NCBI GenBank assembly: GCA_027366525.1
Contig: DAHXKG010000007.1
Coordinates: 56,006 to 120,005 of the forward strand
Origin: a candidate division FCPU426 bacterium
Lineage (GTDB): Bacteria; Oederibacteriota; Muellerivitia; Muellerivitales; DAHXKG01
Length of the DNA stretch: 64,000 nucleotides
Direction: 5' to 3'
The notes beneath the pieces were generated by a model, which ran no database searches, was not told where the DNA came from, and was given only the letters and a program-made list of their open reading frames with translations. Of this stretch, positions 17,997 to 27,060 are shown piece by piece (the first letter of the stretch is position 1; each line of letters opens with the position of its first letter). The position numbers and the translations under genes were made by a program.

Positions 17997-19130
17997 TTAT
18001 TTGACTAGTGCCTCATGCTTTTTCGCTAAAACTCTTTCAATTATCCCACCCCCGGCAACATAATCATTGTCATAGAAGACCGCTGACTGCCCTGGGGTAA
18101 TCGCTTTTACAGGATTTTTAAATACTACGCGCACCTGACGATCATCCAATTCTGGATAAAGAACCGCCAGTTGTTCGTCTGAACGATATCGGATCTTCAC
18201 CATACACTCCTGGGGCTTAAGCAATTTTTCCCAAGCAACCCAATTCAATTCGGTCACGATGAACTCCTGATGCCAGGTTTCATTTTCTTTTCCTACAATA
18301 ACCGTGGCTGTATCCGGCTCCAATTTCAAAACGAAATAAGGTCCATGGGATAACCCCAGACCTTTGCGTTGTCCAAGGGTAAACCCAGCTACACCTTGAT
18401 GTTCTCCTAAAATAGTCCCCTGTTGATCGCGAATGAATCCCGGTTTAAATGCCTCGGGCCGATGGGCTTTGACAAAATCACGATAACTGCCCTCCGTAAC
18501 AAAACAAATCTCCATACTGTCTTTTTTTTCGGCAACCCCTAATTGAAGCTGATGCGCTTTTTGCCGGACTTCCTGTTTATGAAGATCCCCAAGCGGGAAT
18601 AACAAAAACGATAATAGTTTTTGGCTTAACTTATATAAAACATAACTCTGATCTTTTTCGTCATCCACTGATTTTTTTAATCGATACCGACCCGTCTGGG
18701 AATCATAATCAATTCGCGCATAATGTCCTGTGGCCATTTTTTCGCATCCGAGTTCAAGGGATTGTTTTAAAAGCAATGGTATCTTGGCAAATCGATTACA
18801 CTCTACACAAGGATTGGGCGTTATGCCATGAGCGTAATCATCTAAAAATCTATCGACAACCTTTAATCGAAACGTATCTAAGCCATCGCAGACATAATGG
18901 GGAGCGCCTAACGATAACGCCACTTCACGGGCATCTTGGATATCCTGCATCGAACAACAACGCTGTTTTGAGGGCAGTACCGTAAGCGAAGGCTCGGTTG
19001 CACGTTGGGGAGTTAGTTCACACGGAAGAATTTTTAAAGTCAATCCCAAGACGGCATGGCCCTGTTCTTTTAAGAGTCCCATTGCAACACTTGAATCGAC
19101 GCCTCCACTCATTGCCACAGCCACCTTCAT
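17997..19130 (-). CDS. mnmA: tRNA-specific 2-thiouridylase MnmA
   Basis: Thiolates U34 of tRNA-Lys, -Glu and -Gln. The PP-loop VAVAMSGGVDSSVAMGLL lies at residues 3-20. The two catalytic cysteines appear in TPNPCVECN and SMEICFV, and the DQSYVLYKL and GYFxLGQRKG-like (AGFTLGQRKGLG) motifs are present. The length of 377 aa is normal. GGAGG precedes the ATG. It follows a cysteine desulfurase by 21 bp; that enzyme is the natural sulfur source for MnmA, so the pair probably works together. Confidence 0.96.
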   Translation of the reverse strand: MKVAVAMSGGVDSSVAMGLLKEQGHAVLGLTLKILPCELTPQRATEPSLTVLPSKQRCCSMQDIQDAREVALSLGAPHYVCDGLDTFRLKVVDRFLDDYAHGITPNPCVECNRFAKIPLLLKQSLELGCEKMATGHYARIDYDSQTGRYRLKKSVDDEKDQSYVLYKLSQKLLSFLLFPLGDLHKQEVRQKAHQLQLGVAEKKDSMEICFVTEGSYRDFVKAHRPEAFKPGFIRDQQGTILGEHQGVAGFTLGQRKGLGLSHGPYFVLKLEPDTATVIVGKENETWHQEFIVTELNWVAWEKLLKPQECMVKIRYRSDEQLAVLYPELDDRQVRVVFKNPVKAITPGQSAVFYDNDYVAGGGIIERVLAKKHEALVK

Positions 19131-19151
19131 AATGCCTCCATTTGAATAACC

Positions 19152-20348
19152 TTAATTAAACGCTGATATTATTTTTAAAGCTTCAACTGCCTTTCGAATA
19201 TCAGATACTGTATTATAATATCCAAAACTAAATCGAATCGTTCCTTGAGGATATGATCCAATAGTTCGATGTGCCAAAGGTGCACAATGCAGTCCTACTC
19301 TCACCATAATTTGATAATTTTGATCCAACTCATATCCAACCGCGGATGGATCTTGTCCTTCAATGTTCAATGAAACAATAGGAACCCGCTGATGTTCCAA
19401 TCCACTCGGCAACCCATATATTCGAATTTTTGAAAGGGCCTTCAGTTCAGATAGAAAATAAGCCACCAATTGTTCTTCTTTTAATCGAATCGTCGCGACA
19501 CCTTTTTTAAGGATAAAGTCAACCCCGGCTTTAAGACCTGACAATCCCCAATAATTCAATGTACCACTTTCAAATTTATCGGGCCAAATTTCTGGTTGTT
19601 CTTCCTTATCACTGTTGGATCCCGTCCCACCTTCTAAAAAGGAATTCAGCTTGATTTGAGGCGACACAATGAGCCCTCCCGTTCCCGGCGGCCCCATCAA
19701 ACTTTTATGGCCCGTAAAAGCCAAAAAGTCGATTTTCATGGTTTGGACATTAATCGGAACACTTCCGGCCGTTTGCGTCGCGTCCACCAAAAAAGCAATC
19801 CCGTGTTTTGAACAAATATTTCCAACCTCCTCAACCGGATTAATGGTTCCCGTTACATTCGATGCGTGGACCAGACATATTAATTTAGTCTTGGGCTGAA
19901 TAGCTTTTTCAAATTCATACGGGTTCAGTCGGCCCTGACTATTAGCCGAAATCATGGTATATTCAATCGCACGTTCTTTTTTTAATTGGTTCAAGGGACG
20001 AATCACAGCATTATGTTCTAAACTTGACAAAATGACATGATCGTTCGTTTGGAGGTAGCCTTTGAGTGCCATATTTAAAGCTTCCGTCGCATTTTTAGTG
20101 AATAAAATCCGCTCCGATCGCGGCACTTGAAACAATTTAGCAAGCTGACTACGCAACTCATAAATCATTTGATTGGCCGCAATGCCGCTTTGATAAGTTC
20201 CACGGCTGTGAGAAACACCGATTTGCGTTGCATAATTCAAGACCGCTTTATAAACCTGTGGCGGTTTATAGCGCGTGGTGGCCGCACAATCTAAATAAAT
20301 CTGATGCTTTGTTTTTTTATTTTTGGTCTTTTTCAAAAGAATACCCAA
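19152..20348 (-). CDS. Cysteine desulfurase family protein (class V aminotransferase fold)
   Basis: PLP enzyme that takes sulfur from cysteine. The substrate and cofactor motifs are YLDCAATTRYKPPQV, HASNVTGTINPVEEV, VDATQTAGSVPI, and the PLP lysine in AFTGHKSLMGPPGTGG. The persulfide Cys is in GLHCAPLAHRTIG, the pattern of the subfamily in which the loop reads GxHCAPLAH rather than the longer IscS loop. No ATG fits the start; TTG at 20348 lies 3 bp after the bactofilin stop, suggesting coupled translation. It is placed directly before mnmA. Confidence 0.9.
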   Translation of the reverse strand: MGILLKKTKNKKTKHQIYLDCAATTRYKPPQVYKAVLNYATQIGVSHSRGTYQSGIAANQMIYELRSQLAKLFQVPRSERILFTKNATEALNMALKGYLQTNDHVILSSLEHNAVIRPLNQLKKERAIEYTMISANSQGRLNPYEFEKAIQPKTKLICLVHASNVTGTINPVEEVGNICSKHGIAFLVDATQTAGSVPINVQTMKIDFLAFTGHKSLMGPPGTGGLIVSPQIKLNSFLEGGTGSNSDKEEQPEIWPDKFESGTLNYWGLSGLKAGVDFILKKGVATIRLKEEQLVAYFLSELKALSKIRIYGLPSGLEHQRVPIVSLNIEGQDPSAVGYELDQNYQIMVRVGLHCAPLAHRTIGSYPQGTIRFSFGYYNTVSDIRKAVEALKIISAFN

Positions 20349-20351
20349 CCA

Positions 20352-20741
20352 TTATTCGCGGACCACTTTAGGAAGGTCTACGACTTTTTCATGTTCTTCC
20401 ATATGACAATTGCCTTCAAAAATAGCCCCATCAACAATATTTAAAATATGGGTTGAAAGGTCACCTTCAACTTGAGCTGTATTTTGAAGATCAATCCGGT
20501 AGGAAGAAACAATATTGCCTTTGATTTTTCCTCCAATGATAACTTGTTTTGCCTGAATATTTCCACGAATGATCGCTTTCTCTCCAATAATCACCCCACT
20601 TTCACCCATAATGCTGCCATGTAATTCACCGTCAATCCGTATACTATTTTTACTGACAATGGAACCTTTAAAGGCGACATCCGGGCCCAAAACCGTCTCA
20701 ACTTTTCCAATGGTTACGTGATCTTTTCCAAATAATCCCAT
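20352..20741 (-). CDS. Bactofilin
   Basis: Small cytoskeletal protein that polymerises into membrane-bound filaments and often positions peptidoglycan enzymes. The right-handed beta-helix repeats are plain: FKGSIVSKNSIRIDGELHGS, GVIIGEKAIIRGNIQAKQVI, GGKIKGNIVSSYRIDLQN. At 129 aa it has normal length. GGAG precedes the ATG. It follows an M23 peptidase gene by 23 bp; this pairing is common for bactofilins and suggests a role in local cell-wall remodelling. Confidence 0.93.
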   Translation of the reverse strand: MGLFGKDHVTIGKVETVLGPDVAFKGSIVSKNSIRIDGELHGSIMGESGVIIGEKAIIRGNIQAKQVIIGGKIKGNIVSSYRIDLQNTAQVEGDLSTHILNIVDGAIFEGNCHMEEHEKVVDLPKVVRE

Positions 20742-20764
20742 AAATACTCCTTCATAATTTAAAT

Positions 20765-21715
20765 TTAAGTAATCGGCGGAAGATACTTCATGGGATTAAC
20801 TGGGACACCGTGAATCATTACCTGATAATGCAAATGATAGCCCGTGGCCCATCCCGTTTCTCCAACATAACCAATTACTTCCCCTCTTTTAACCCGTTGT
20901 CCTTCATGAACGACCTGTTTGGAACAGTGAGCAAAAAGCGTGCTATACCCATATCCATTTTTGATAATAATAACCCGTCCAAATCCTCGTTCCCACCCCA
21001 CAAAGGTCACAATACCATCGGCAGTTGCATGAATAGGCGTATTGCCTTGATTAGCAATATCAACACCATAATGAAATTCGCGTTGCCCGTTTATCGGAGA
21101 AATACGCTCTCCAAATCCTGAGGTAATCCATCCCTTAATGGGCCAGATGGACGGTTTAGCTAATAATAAAGAACATTCATGTTTTAAATAAAAGTGAATT
21201 TGTTTAAAATTCTTTTCTTGTTTCAACGCTTCTTGATGAAGTTGTTCAAGATTTTTGCGCACGATTTGCGTTAATTGATAATTCGGGTCGCTTAAATAGG
21301 CAATCAGGGATTGTTTGGGACTTGAACCCAACTTATTATCCGCATAATCTTCAAGAATTTCTTTCCGGTTTGAACCTAATCCTAAAACAATGCGAAGTTT
21401 TTGATTCAGTTGCGCGACTTGATTTAAAAGCTTATCATCCTTTTTGACCTGAAACATCACCGACGCCATATCACTCTTTAATTTTTGATTATCCACAAAG
21501 GTAAGGTGATAATCAATATCTTTTGAAATAATGTGGAAGGCCCATGCAAAACAAGCGATGGATATAATTAAAACGATATAAATAAAACCATAATAGAGAT
21601 TAAGCTGATACGTTTTTTTAGCATCATGGGGCACCAGCATTAATGTAATTTTTTTCTTAAAGTGGCTTTTGTTTTGACGTTTTTTTTTAAAAATTTCGAA
21701 TCTCATAAGCGTCAT
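20765..21715 (-). CDS. Membrane-anchored M23 (LytM-type) metallopeptidase
   Basis: One transmembrane segment (FIYIVLIISIACFAWAFHII) near the N-terminus is followed by a helical, probably coiled-coil region and a C-terminal M23 domain. Zinc and catalytic residues appear in HYGVDIANQG (HxxxD) and GYHLHYQVMIHG (HxH). The domain cuts peptide cross-links of peptidoglycan. The start is uncertain: GTG 21760, ATG 21715 and ATG 21706 share the frame and none has a clear ribosome site; I list 21715. It is followed directly by the bactofilin gene. Confidence 0.88.
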   Translation of the reverse strand: MTLMRFEIFKKKRQNKSHFKKKITLMLVPHDAKKTYQLNLYYGFIYIVLIISIACFAWAFHIISKDIDYHLTFVDNQKLKSDMASVMFQVKKDDKLLNQVAQLNQKLRIVLGLGSNRKEILEDYADNKLGSSPKQSLIAYLSDPNYQLTQIVRKNLEQLHQEALKQEKNFKQIHFYLKHECSLLLAKPSIWPIKGWITSGFGERISPINGQREFHYGVDIANQGNTPIHATADGIVTFVGWERGFGRVIIIKNGYGYSTLFAHCSKQVVHEGQRVKRGEVIGYVGETGWATGYHLHYQVMIHGVPVNPMKYLPPIT

Positions 21716-21837
21716 ATTATTATGACTGAGAATAGGCTTAAGTGTCAATTCAGAAGTCACTCAAATGAACATTTTCAGCAATACCCATTTTTAACCCGAG
21801 TGACTCGACCGGCATGGCGTTTCACCCAATTCTTCTG

Positions 21838-22575
21838 TTACACACGAGTTCTCGAGGAGTTTTGAATAAATTGATGTATTTTCTCAAAAAGAAATGCTTG
21901 GTCATTATCCATGGTCACCACATGATCTGAATGTTCTAAAGAAACAAGCTCTTTGGTTGCTGACGCAATCCCTTGATAAATCCACTCTCCATTGAGGGGT
22001 GGAATGATGGAATCCTTTTTCCCTTGAACAATCAAAGCGGGAATTTTTATATTATTTAATTGGGATTTCAGCCGGTTCATTAATTTCTTTTGTTCATGGA
22101 TGGCTTGTGTCGGTACCCAGGAATAGGTTTGATGTTGGGGAGCTTGCGTATTTAAAATGCCGCCTTTTAAACGAGTCGTCCACCATTGCACATATTTAAA
22201 AAATCCAATTCCTTGGAATCGCCAATCTGGAATTTGAATCACTCCAGAAAGAGCCACAACTCCCTGGGTGGGGAATTGTGCGGATAACAGCAGTGCCAAA
22301 TCAGCGCCCATCGAAAGCCCAATCACGTAAACAGTATGATAACGGTTCATCAGATAAACATAGGCCTCAAGGGCACTCAAATACCAATCCTGCCATGGCG
22401 TATGAAATAAATCACGGGGCGAAGTGCCATGACCAGCCAGCCAAGGTCCCAGGATCGCATAGCCCTGGCTTGCCAAGAAGGTTCCCAATGGCTGAACTTC
22501 ATAAGGCGTTCCGGATAACCCATGAATCAGTAATACACCGGTCGTTCCCTGATGCACTTCAAACGCAATACGCAA
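21838..22575 (-). CDS. Alpha/beta hydrolase, carboxylesterase-like
   Basis: Alpha/beta-hydrolase fold: oxyanion segment GVLLIHGLSGTPYE, nucleophile elbow VIGLSMGADL with Ser, acid loop VQGKKDSIIPP with Asp, and LEHSDHVVTMD with the catalytic His. The overall pattern resembles the Est30/monoacylglycerol-lipase group. The substrate is unknown. No ATG exists at the N-terminus; TTG at 22575 is the best available start, with GGA upstream. It follows the small basic protein gene at 22629 on the same strand. Confidence 0.85.
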   Translation of the reverse strand: MRIAFEVHQGTTGVLLIHGLSGTPYEVQPLGTFLASQGYAILGPWLAGHGTSPRDLFHTPWQDWYLSALEAYVYLMNRYHTVYVIGLSMGADLALLLSAQFPTQGVVALSGVIQIPDWRFQGIGFFKYVQWWTTRLKGGILNTQAPQHQTYSWVPTQAIHEQKKLMNRLKSQLNNIKIPALIVQGKKDSIIPPLNGEWIYQGIASATKELVSLEHSDHVVTMDNDQAFLFEKIHQFIQNSSRTRV

Positions 22576-22628
22576 TGTCCGTTCTTCCAGTCCTTGAAAA
22601 TTTACACAACTTTATATGATATACCCAA

Positions 22629-22763
22629 TTATTTAACCAGTTTTTGTTTTTTTGGACGGCCACCAAGTTTGCCATTAGCAACGGATGACTTCTTTTTAGC
22701 TACCGATGTTTTCTGGCCGCCTTTGCGACCCAGCGCTACTGCAGCAGGATCTTTCCCGTTCAT
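22629..22763 (-). CDS. 44-aa basic protein with KGG-type and GGRPKK motifs
   Basis: This short frame runs from ATG 22763 to TAA 22629. The product begins MNGKDPAAVALGRKGG and ends KLGGRPKKQKLVK. Small basic proteins with PAAVALGxxGG and GGRPKK pieces are widespread in bacteria and are thought to bind nucleic acid, but their roles are not known to me. A stop codon closes the frame 9 bases before the ATG, and AAGG lies about 11 bases upstream. It starts 37 bp after the 98-aa gene at 22801, on the same strand. Confidence 0.6.
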   Translation of the reverse strand: MNGKDPAAVALGRKGGQKTSVAKKKSSVANGKLGGRPKKQKLVK

Positions 22764-22800
22764 TTCTTTTTAGCCTTCTTGTAAGATTGGGCTTTCGGCT

Positions 22801-23097
22801 TTATTTTAAGAAGCACCCACATAACTTTTCTAAACTTATCTTACGTCTCTTTGTTCTTCGTCTTGCTCCGTCTCCGGCAAATTCAATTGAGCCGACTGGT
22901 TCGGTATTGGTAACTCCTCTAAGCCTATAACCCATCGCTTCCGGTCGGTTTTTTTCTGTATCTGTAATTTTACGACGATTATACCGACAATCCAATCCAT
23001 CTACATATCCGCATAAATAAGCGCCAAGGTGTTGATAAACTTTCGCCCAGCCCTCTTTAGATACTAAAATGCCCTTTCTGACGATTAGATGAACCAT
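22801..23097 (-). CDS. Hypothetical 98-aa protein
   Basis: I do not recognise it. The product is basic, with a C-terminal run of Arg and Lys (GARRRTKRRKISLEK), and it has no membrane segment. TAGG lies about 5 bases before the ATG. Coding support is limited to open-frame length, a plausible ribosome site and its position between same-strand genes. It could be a chance frame or a lineage-specific gene paired with the 44-aa protein that follows. Confidence 0.35.
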   Translation of the reverse strand: MVHLIVRKGILVSKEGWAKVYQHLGAYLCGYVDGLDCRYNRRKITDTEKNRPEAMGYRLRGVTNTEPVGSIEFAGDGARRRTKRRKISLEKLCGCFLK

Positions 23098-23147
23098 AAT
23101 AACCTAATCGCTTAGGTATATCCAGTATATAATCTTCAAAACTTAAA

Positions 23148-23759
23148 TCAGGATTCCGTTTTTCGAATTTCTTTTAAGACATTTATAATTTCATTGACGG
23201 TAGGTAAATCCAGCGGATTCTTTCCAACATATTTAAAGTAAATTTTGTGATTTGGTTCCAAAATAACGGTGGCGGGTAAACTAATAAATTTTCCATTATT
23301 TGGATGCGGATCCCGCAATCCATATTGATCAATAATCCTCAATCTGGAATCACACAGCAAGGGAAATGGAAATTGCCATTCATGATTAAAGGTATACGAA
23401 GTCGCTATGGAATCCGTACTAATGGCTGCTAAGGTAAAATGCAATTTTAAAAATTTCGGATAGGCATATTTTAAATTTAATAGTTGATCTTCACAGGCTT
23501 CACACCAAGAGCCGCGGTAAAAAATAAGAATAACACCCCAATGCTTTTTGACATCATACAAGTCAAAACGATGGCCGTTGCTGTCGACTAAATCGAAATT
23601 GGGAGCTTGATTCCCGACCTGAAGTACGGCATGGGGTTTTGCAGATGAAGCACAGCCGTTCAAACTCCAAATTCCCAGACCCCAAACGAGGCCTAAAATG
23701 CCATAAAAAATTTTCCGATCCTGAATCCACCTAAATTTTGAAAATAAAGATTGGAGCAT
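23148..23759 (-). CDS. Redoxin-domain lipoprotein (peroxiredoxin/ResA-like)
   Basis: The N-terminal signal ends in a lipobox-like SLNGCAS, so the protein is probably lipid-anchored outside the cytoplasm. The thioredoxin-like domain follows: VGNQAPNFDLVDSNGHRFDL, and the active site FYRGSWCEACEDQL with a CxxC pair. The GSWCEACEDQ pattern is close to AhpC/TSA-like redoxins. It lies 61 bp downstream of ccsA, so a role in reducing apocytochrome c, as for ResA or TlpA, is a reasonable inference, not shown. The ribosome site is weak. Confidence 0.8.
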   Translation of the reverse strand: MLQSLFSKFRWIQDRKIFYGILGLVWGLGIWSLNGCASSAKPHAVLQVGNQAPNFDLVDSNGHRFDLYDVKKHWGVILIFYRGSWCEACEDQLLNLKYAYPKFLKLHFTLAAISTDSIATSYTFNHEWQFPFPLLCDSRLRIIDQYGLRDPHPNNGKFISLPATVILEPNHKIYFKYVGKNPLDLPTVNEIINVLKEIRKTES

Positions 23760-23820
23760 ATTTTTAGAATTCCGATTTCTTCATTAAGAATAAAAATAGC
23801 GCTTCGACGGTATCGAGGAA

Positions 23821-25491
23821 CTATGTATTTTGCAGCTTATTCTGTTGAGCCCCATTTCTTGTTTTCCATCCTACCCATATCACTAAAAGAATGTCCAGGG
23901 AGGTAAAGGTAATGACATAGCGTATGCCCCCTTTGGCAAATCCATAGCTATGTAATCCTACGCCTAAAACAAAATTAACGCCATACCATGCCATCAGGAC
24001 ACCCAAAAATGCAATCACGACCGCCATTGAAAATCCGCGATCTTTCAGCCATCCCGCAACACGGCCATGGAGCACTGCAATATATCCCAAAAGGGCAATG
24101 AGCGCCCACGTTTCTTTGGGATCCCATCCCCAAAATTTACCCCAGGAATAGCTGGCCCAAATCCCACCTAGAATCGTCCCAGCCGCCAGTAAAACAACAC
24201 CAACTTGAACGACCCGATATAACATTTGAGTTTGAGTTTTTAATTTTTGTGGATCTTTTAATTTCACCATGGTCCAAAAACAAACATGCCCCATGCCCAA
24301 TGATAATAAAAATGCGGCATAGCTCAACGTAATCGTCAAAACATGCGCCGTTAGCCAGTAGTTACTTCGAAGTACCGGCTCTAATGGCTGAATGGATGGA
24401 TCTAAAATCAACGGAGCACAATCGGCGATCAAAAATCCAAACACGCCCAGAATGGAAGCGGACAAAAGTAAGAGTCGATTTTTGAAAATGCCGAAAAAAA
24501 TAAGCGCAAATACGGTGCAGCCAAATGTAACCCAAATGATTGACTCATACATATTGGTAACCGGTGGTCGACCCGCAATAATACAGCGCATCACAAATCC
24601 TGTAATGCTTATCAAAACGCCTAAAATGTAAGCTGCAAATCCAATCCAAAATAATTTTGAAAACTTCAACAACGATAAGGCCATGAAGATGGCCGCAATC
24701 AGGAAAATAATCCAAGCTTTGCGAAAGGGACGCAAGGTATTGTACGTCACTTCCAGTGCAATATGGGACCAATTGGCATAATTGGGACCTCCCACTTGCT
24801 TCATATAACTACATAACTGCCGACTCGCGGCTGCAAACATCGTAGTATTGCGTTGAAAATAGCTTGAGACAACCGTGGCAAACAAACTCATAATGGTTTT
24901 AGCTGGTTTAGGCATGGATTGAGGATGGATCAAGTAGGCCCGTTGTAACTCCCCAATCGAATCCCATTTTGCTCGCGCGTGACCTGAAATTGGAATAATG
25001 GAAATCGCATCACCCGAGATAATCGCCGAAAAAAGCTCCAGGCGACCATAGACCATCATGGATTCGGTTTGCTCCGCATTCAATTGTTTCATGGCTTGTT
25101 TTTTTAAGATATTAGCTCGTGCATACGCTAAAAAACCTGGACGATGAACCAAAAAAGAATAGGTTGCATAATTTTCCTGAGGCGTCATTCCCAACATTTT
25201 TTTCAATTGAAGATTGCCAATCAAAATACAGGGACGTTTCCGCCAAACATTGGCATTCGCAATCCAATCCAAGATCATGCCAATGGGATGATGACCATTA
25301 AAATATTCAGAACCGGTGATGGTCCGAACGCTATCGCGCGCAAACGTATCAAATGGTTTGACGCGCCCTTCATTTTGAATCGGTAAATATTTCAAAATTT
25401 GATAGTCAAGTTTCGGTTGAGCTGCATGCAGTATGGGCGCAATAAATCCTAAAATGAAAATCCATACTCCTATTTTTTTCATTAGTTTCAT
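23821..25491 (-). CDS. ccsA: Cytochrome c biogenesis protein CcsA with large N-terminal periplasmic region
   Basis: System II haem delivery and ligation protein in the inner membrane. The C-terminal half has about eight transmembrane helices and the tryptophan-rich haem motif GKFWGWDPKETW, with possible haem-ligand His in LTAHVLTITLSYAAF and VGLHSYGF. The first 250 residues hold a signal-like helix and a soluble domain beginning YLPIQNEGRVKPFDTFARDS, which is found in longer CcsA forms. The ATG overlaps the resB stop as ATGA, showing translational coupling. Confidence 0.92.
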   Translation of the reverse strand: MKLMKKIGVWIFILGFIAPILHAAQPKLDYQILKYLPIQNEGRVKPFDTFARDSVRTITGSEYFNGHHPIGMILDWIANANVWRKRPCILIGNLQLKKMLGMTPQENYATYSFLVHRPGFLAYARANILKKQAMKQLNAEQTESMMVYGRLELFSAIISGDAISIIPISGHARAKWDSIGELQRAYLIHPQSMPKPAKTIMSLFATVVSSYFQRNTTMFAAASRQLCSYMKQVGGPNYANWSHIALEVTYNTLRPFRKAWIIFLIAAIFMALSLLKFSKLFWIGFAAYILGVLISITGFVMRCIIAGRPPVTNMYESIIWVTFGCTVFALIFFGIFKNRLLLLSASILGVFGFLIADCAPLILDPSIQPLEPVLRSNYWLTAHVLTITLSYAAFLLSLGMGHVCFWTMVKLKDPQKLKTQTQMLYRVVQVGVVLLAAGTILGGIWASYSWGKFWGWDPKETWALIALLGYIAVLHGRVAGWLKDRGFSMAVVIAFLGVLMAWYGVNFVLGVGLHSYGFAKGGIRYVITFTSLDILLVIWVGWKTRNGAQQNKLQNT

Positions 25492-26897
25492 TCAACTGCT
25501 CCTTGATCTTGCTCTGGTTTTTTAAACCAAAACATAAGTATAATGCCTGAAATCATAATTAGAGATCCGCTATATTTTAAAAAAGTTCCCGGATCTTTTC
25601 CAATTGCAAAAATGGAAACATATTTTCCCATGCCATTGGGCGAATAGCTCGCTTGATAAACCGTGTATCCGCGATAGTGCAGGGGATGATTCATATAAAT
25701 TTTGACTCGTTTTTGAATACCACGGGACGGATCGGTCATGATCACTTGACTTGCATACGAAGCTGGCGTATGAGTTCCGGGATTATATCCCACTTTAAAG
25801 TTAATTAATTTTAATAAAAAGGGCAATCGCGATTGTGCAGGACCATAGGCTAAACCCAATTTGGTTTTGCCCAAGGTCAATATGGCCTGATCCTGAAATC
25901 CAAGCCAGCCTGATTTTTCAAATGGATATTGAAAAACAAGATAATGGATCGCCGATTTCGGCGAGCGGCCCTGAGGCCACGGCACTTTAACATAAACTTT
26001 CTTGGGAACCACCTGAGGACTCATCTGCAGTATCTTTAACTTCATGCCCATCCATCCCATGGGATAGCTTTGATTGATTTGCAGCTTATGCAAAGACCCC
26101 CAGATTCTATGACTGCTGATTTGATATGCTAATTCCCCGTGATGTCCTAGGGTAATGACCAAAACATTACCCGCCATTTGGTTCAAGAGGGATCGTGGCT
26201 TTTGAGCCCAAACGCGTTTGGGCTCAAAAAAAACCTGTGCCGGCCCCAAATTCTCGCTGCTTTTGGAAGCATCATTCAAAAAAAGCCACAATTTTTGTTT
26301 TACAAATGGACTCACTAACTCCAGGTGAATGGCGGTAAATCCCTTTTGGGATTTTGAGGCTGGAACAACAATCTCCTTTTTCCGAGCACTAAAATAGAAC
26401 CTATTTAAAAGCACTTCACCTCCGCTCTTTAAAGGAAACAAAATCGGGTGCGTCGGAGTTGGCTTGCGCCAAAAAAAAGACGCTGAATATGACGAATAGG
26501 GTTGGTTGCCTAATTGAATATAAAAATCAGGATTCGTATCCTGCACAATCGATCCCGATTGTCCTTCTTTTAACGCCAATTGAGCTTGTATCCCCATTTG
26601 CTGAGTCACTAAGGCCCCCAACAAAATTAAAATAATGCCCAAATGGGTAATGACAAAACCCGTTTGATATTTTTTCCATGGAAATCGTGAAAGGGCTGAA
26701 CACAAAACATTCACGCCCAATAAAATCAACAGCCCCTTGAACCACCAAGCATGGTAAACATATCGAACCCCAACCGGCGTGGAATAGATCGCTTCTAAAA
26801 ATGTTGCTAAGGCCAATACGACAATAAGAACCAAAATTAAGGGTATGGCTAATTGAAGCGAAGATAAAAATTTTAAAATTGGATTTTTCTTAAACAA
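25488..26897 (-). CDS. resB: Cytochrome c biogenesis protein ResB/CcsB
   Basis: Partner of CcsA in system II. Three hydrophobic segments lie in the first 100 residues (LQLAIPLILVLIVVLALATF, GLLILLGVNVLCSA, FVITHLGIILILLGALVT), then a large periplasmic domain, then a C-terminal helix (GSLIMISGIILMFWF) that closes the usual four-helix layout. YMNHPLHYRGYTVYQASY is characteristic of the family. The start is TTG at 26897, since an in-frame stop lies two codons upstream and no ATG follows soon. It is the first gene of the resB-ccsA-redoxin run. Confidence 0.9.
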   Translation of the reverse strand: MFKKNPILKFLSSLQLAIPLILVLIVVLALATFLEAIYSTPVGVRYVYHAWWFKGLLILLGVNVLCSALSRFPWKKYQTGFVITHLGIILILLGALVTQQMGIQAQLALKEGQSGSIVQDTNPDFYIQLGNQPYSSYSASFFWRKPTPTHPILFPLKSGGEVLLNRFYFSARKKEIVVPASKSQKGFTAIHLELVSPFVKQKLWLFLNDASKSSENLGPAQVFFEPKRVWAQKPRSLLNQMAGNVLVITLGHHGELAYQISSHRIWGSLHKLQINQSYPMGWMGMKLKILQMSPQVVPKKVYVKVPWPQGRSPKSAIHYLVFQYPFEKSGWLGFQDQAILTLGKTKLGLAYGPAQSRLPFLLKLINFKVGYNPGTHTPASYASQVIMTDPSRGIQKRVKIYMNHPLHYRGYTVYQASYSPNGMGKYVSIFAIGKDPGTFLKYSGSLIMISGIILMFWFKKPEQDQGAVE

Positions 26898-27060
26898 AAA
26901 TCAAAAATCCTTTCTGTATGAATTCAAGGTGTTTATCTTAAAAGTTCTTTTTTTTAAAAACAAGACCACGTTTGGTTTTTTATTAATTTATTTTAGACCC
27001 TCAAAAATCAACAAGGGCTTGATTTTTGAAATATATTATGGAACTATCCATTGCACAATT

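Noticed and set aside
27001-27029. 11-bp perfect inverted repeat after the NHL gene (TCAAAAATCAA / TTGATTTTTGA)
   Set aside because: Weak AT-rich stem without a following T run on the relevant strand; not called a terminator.
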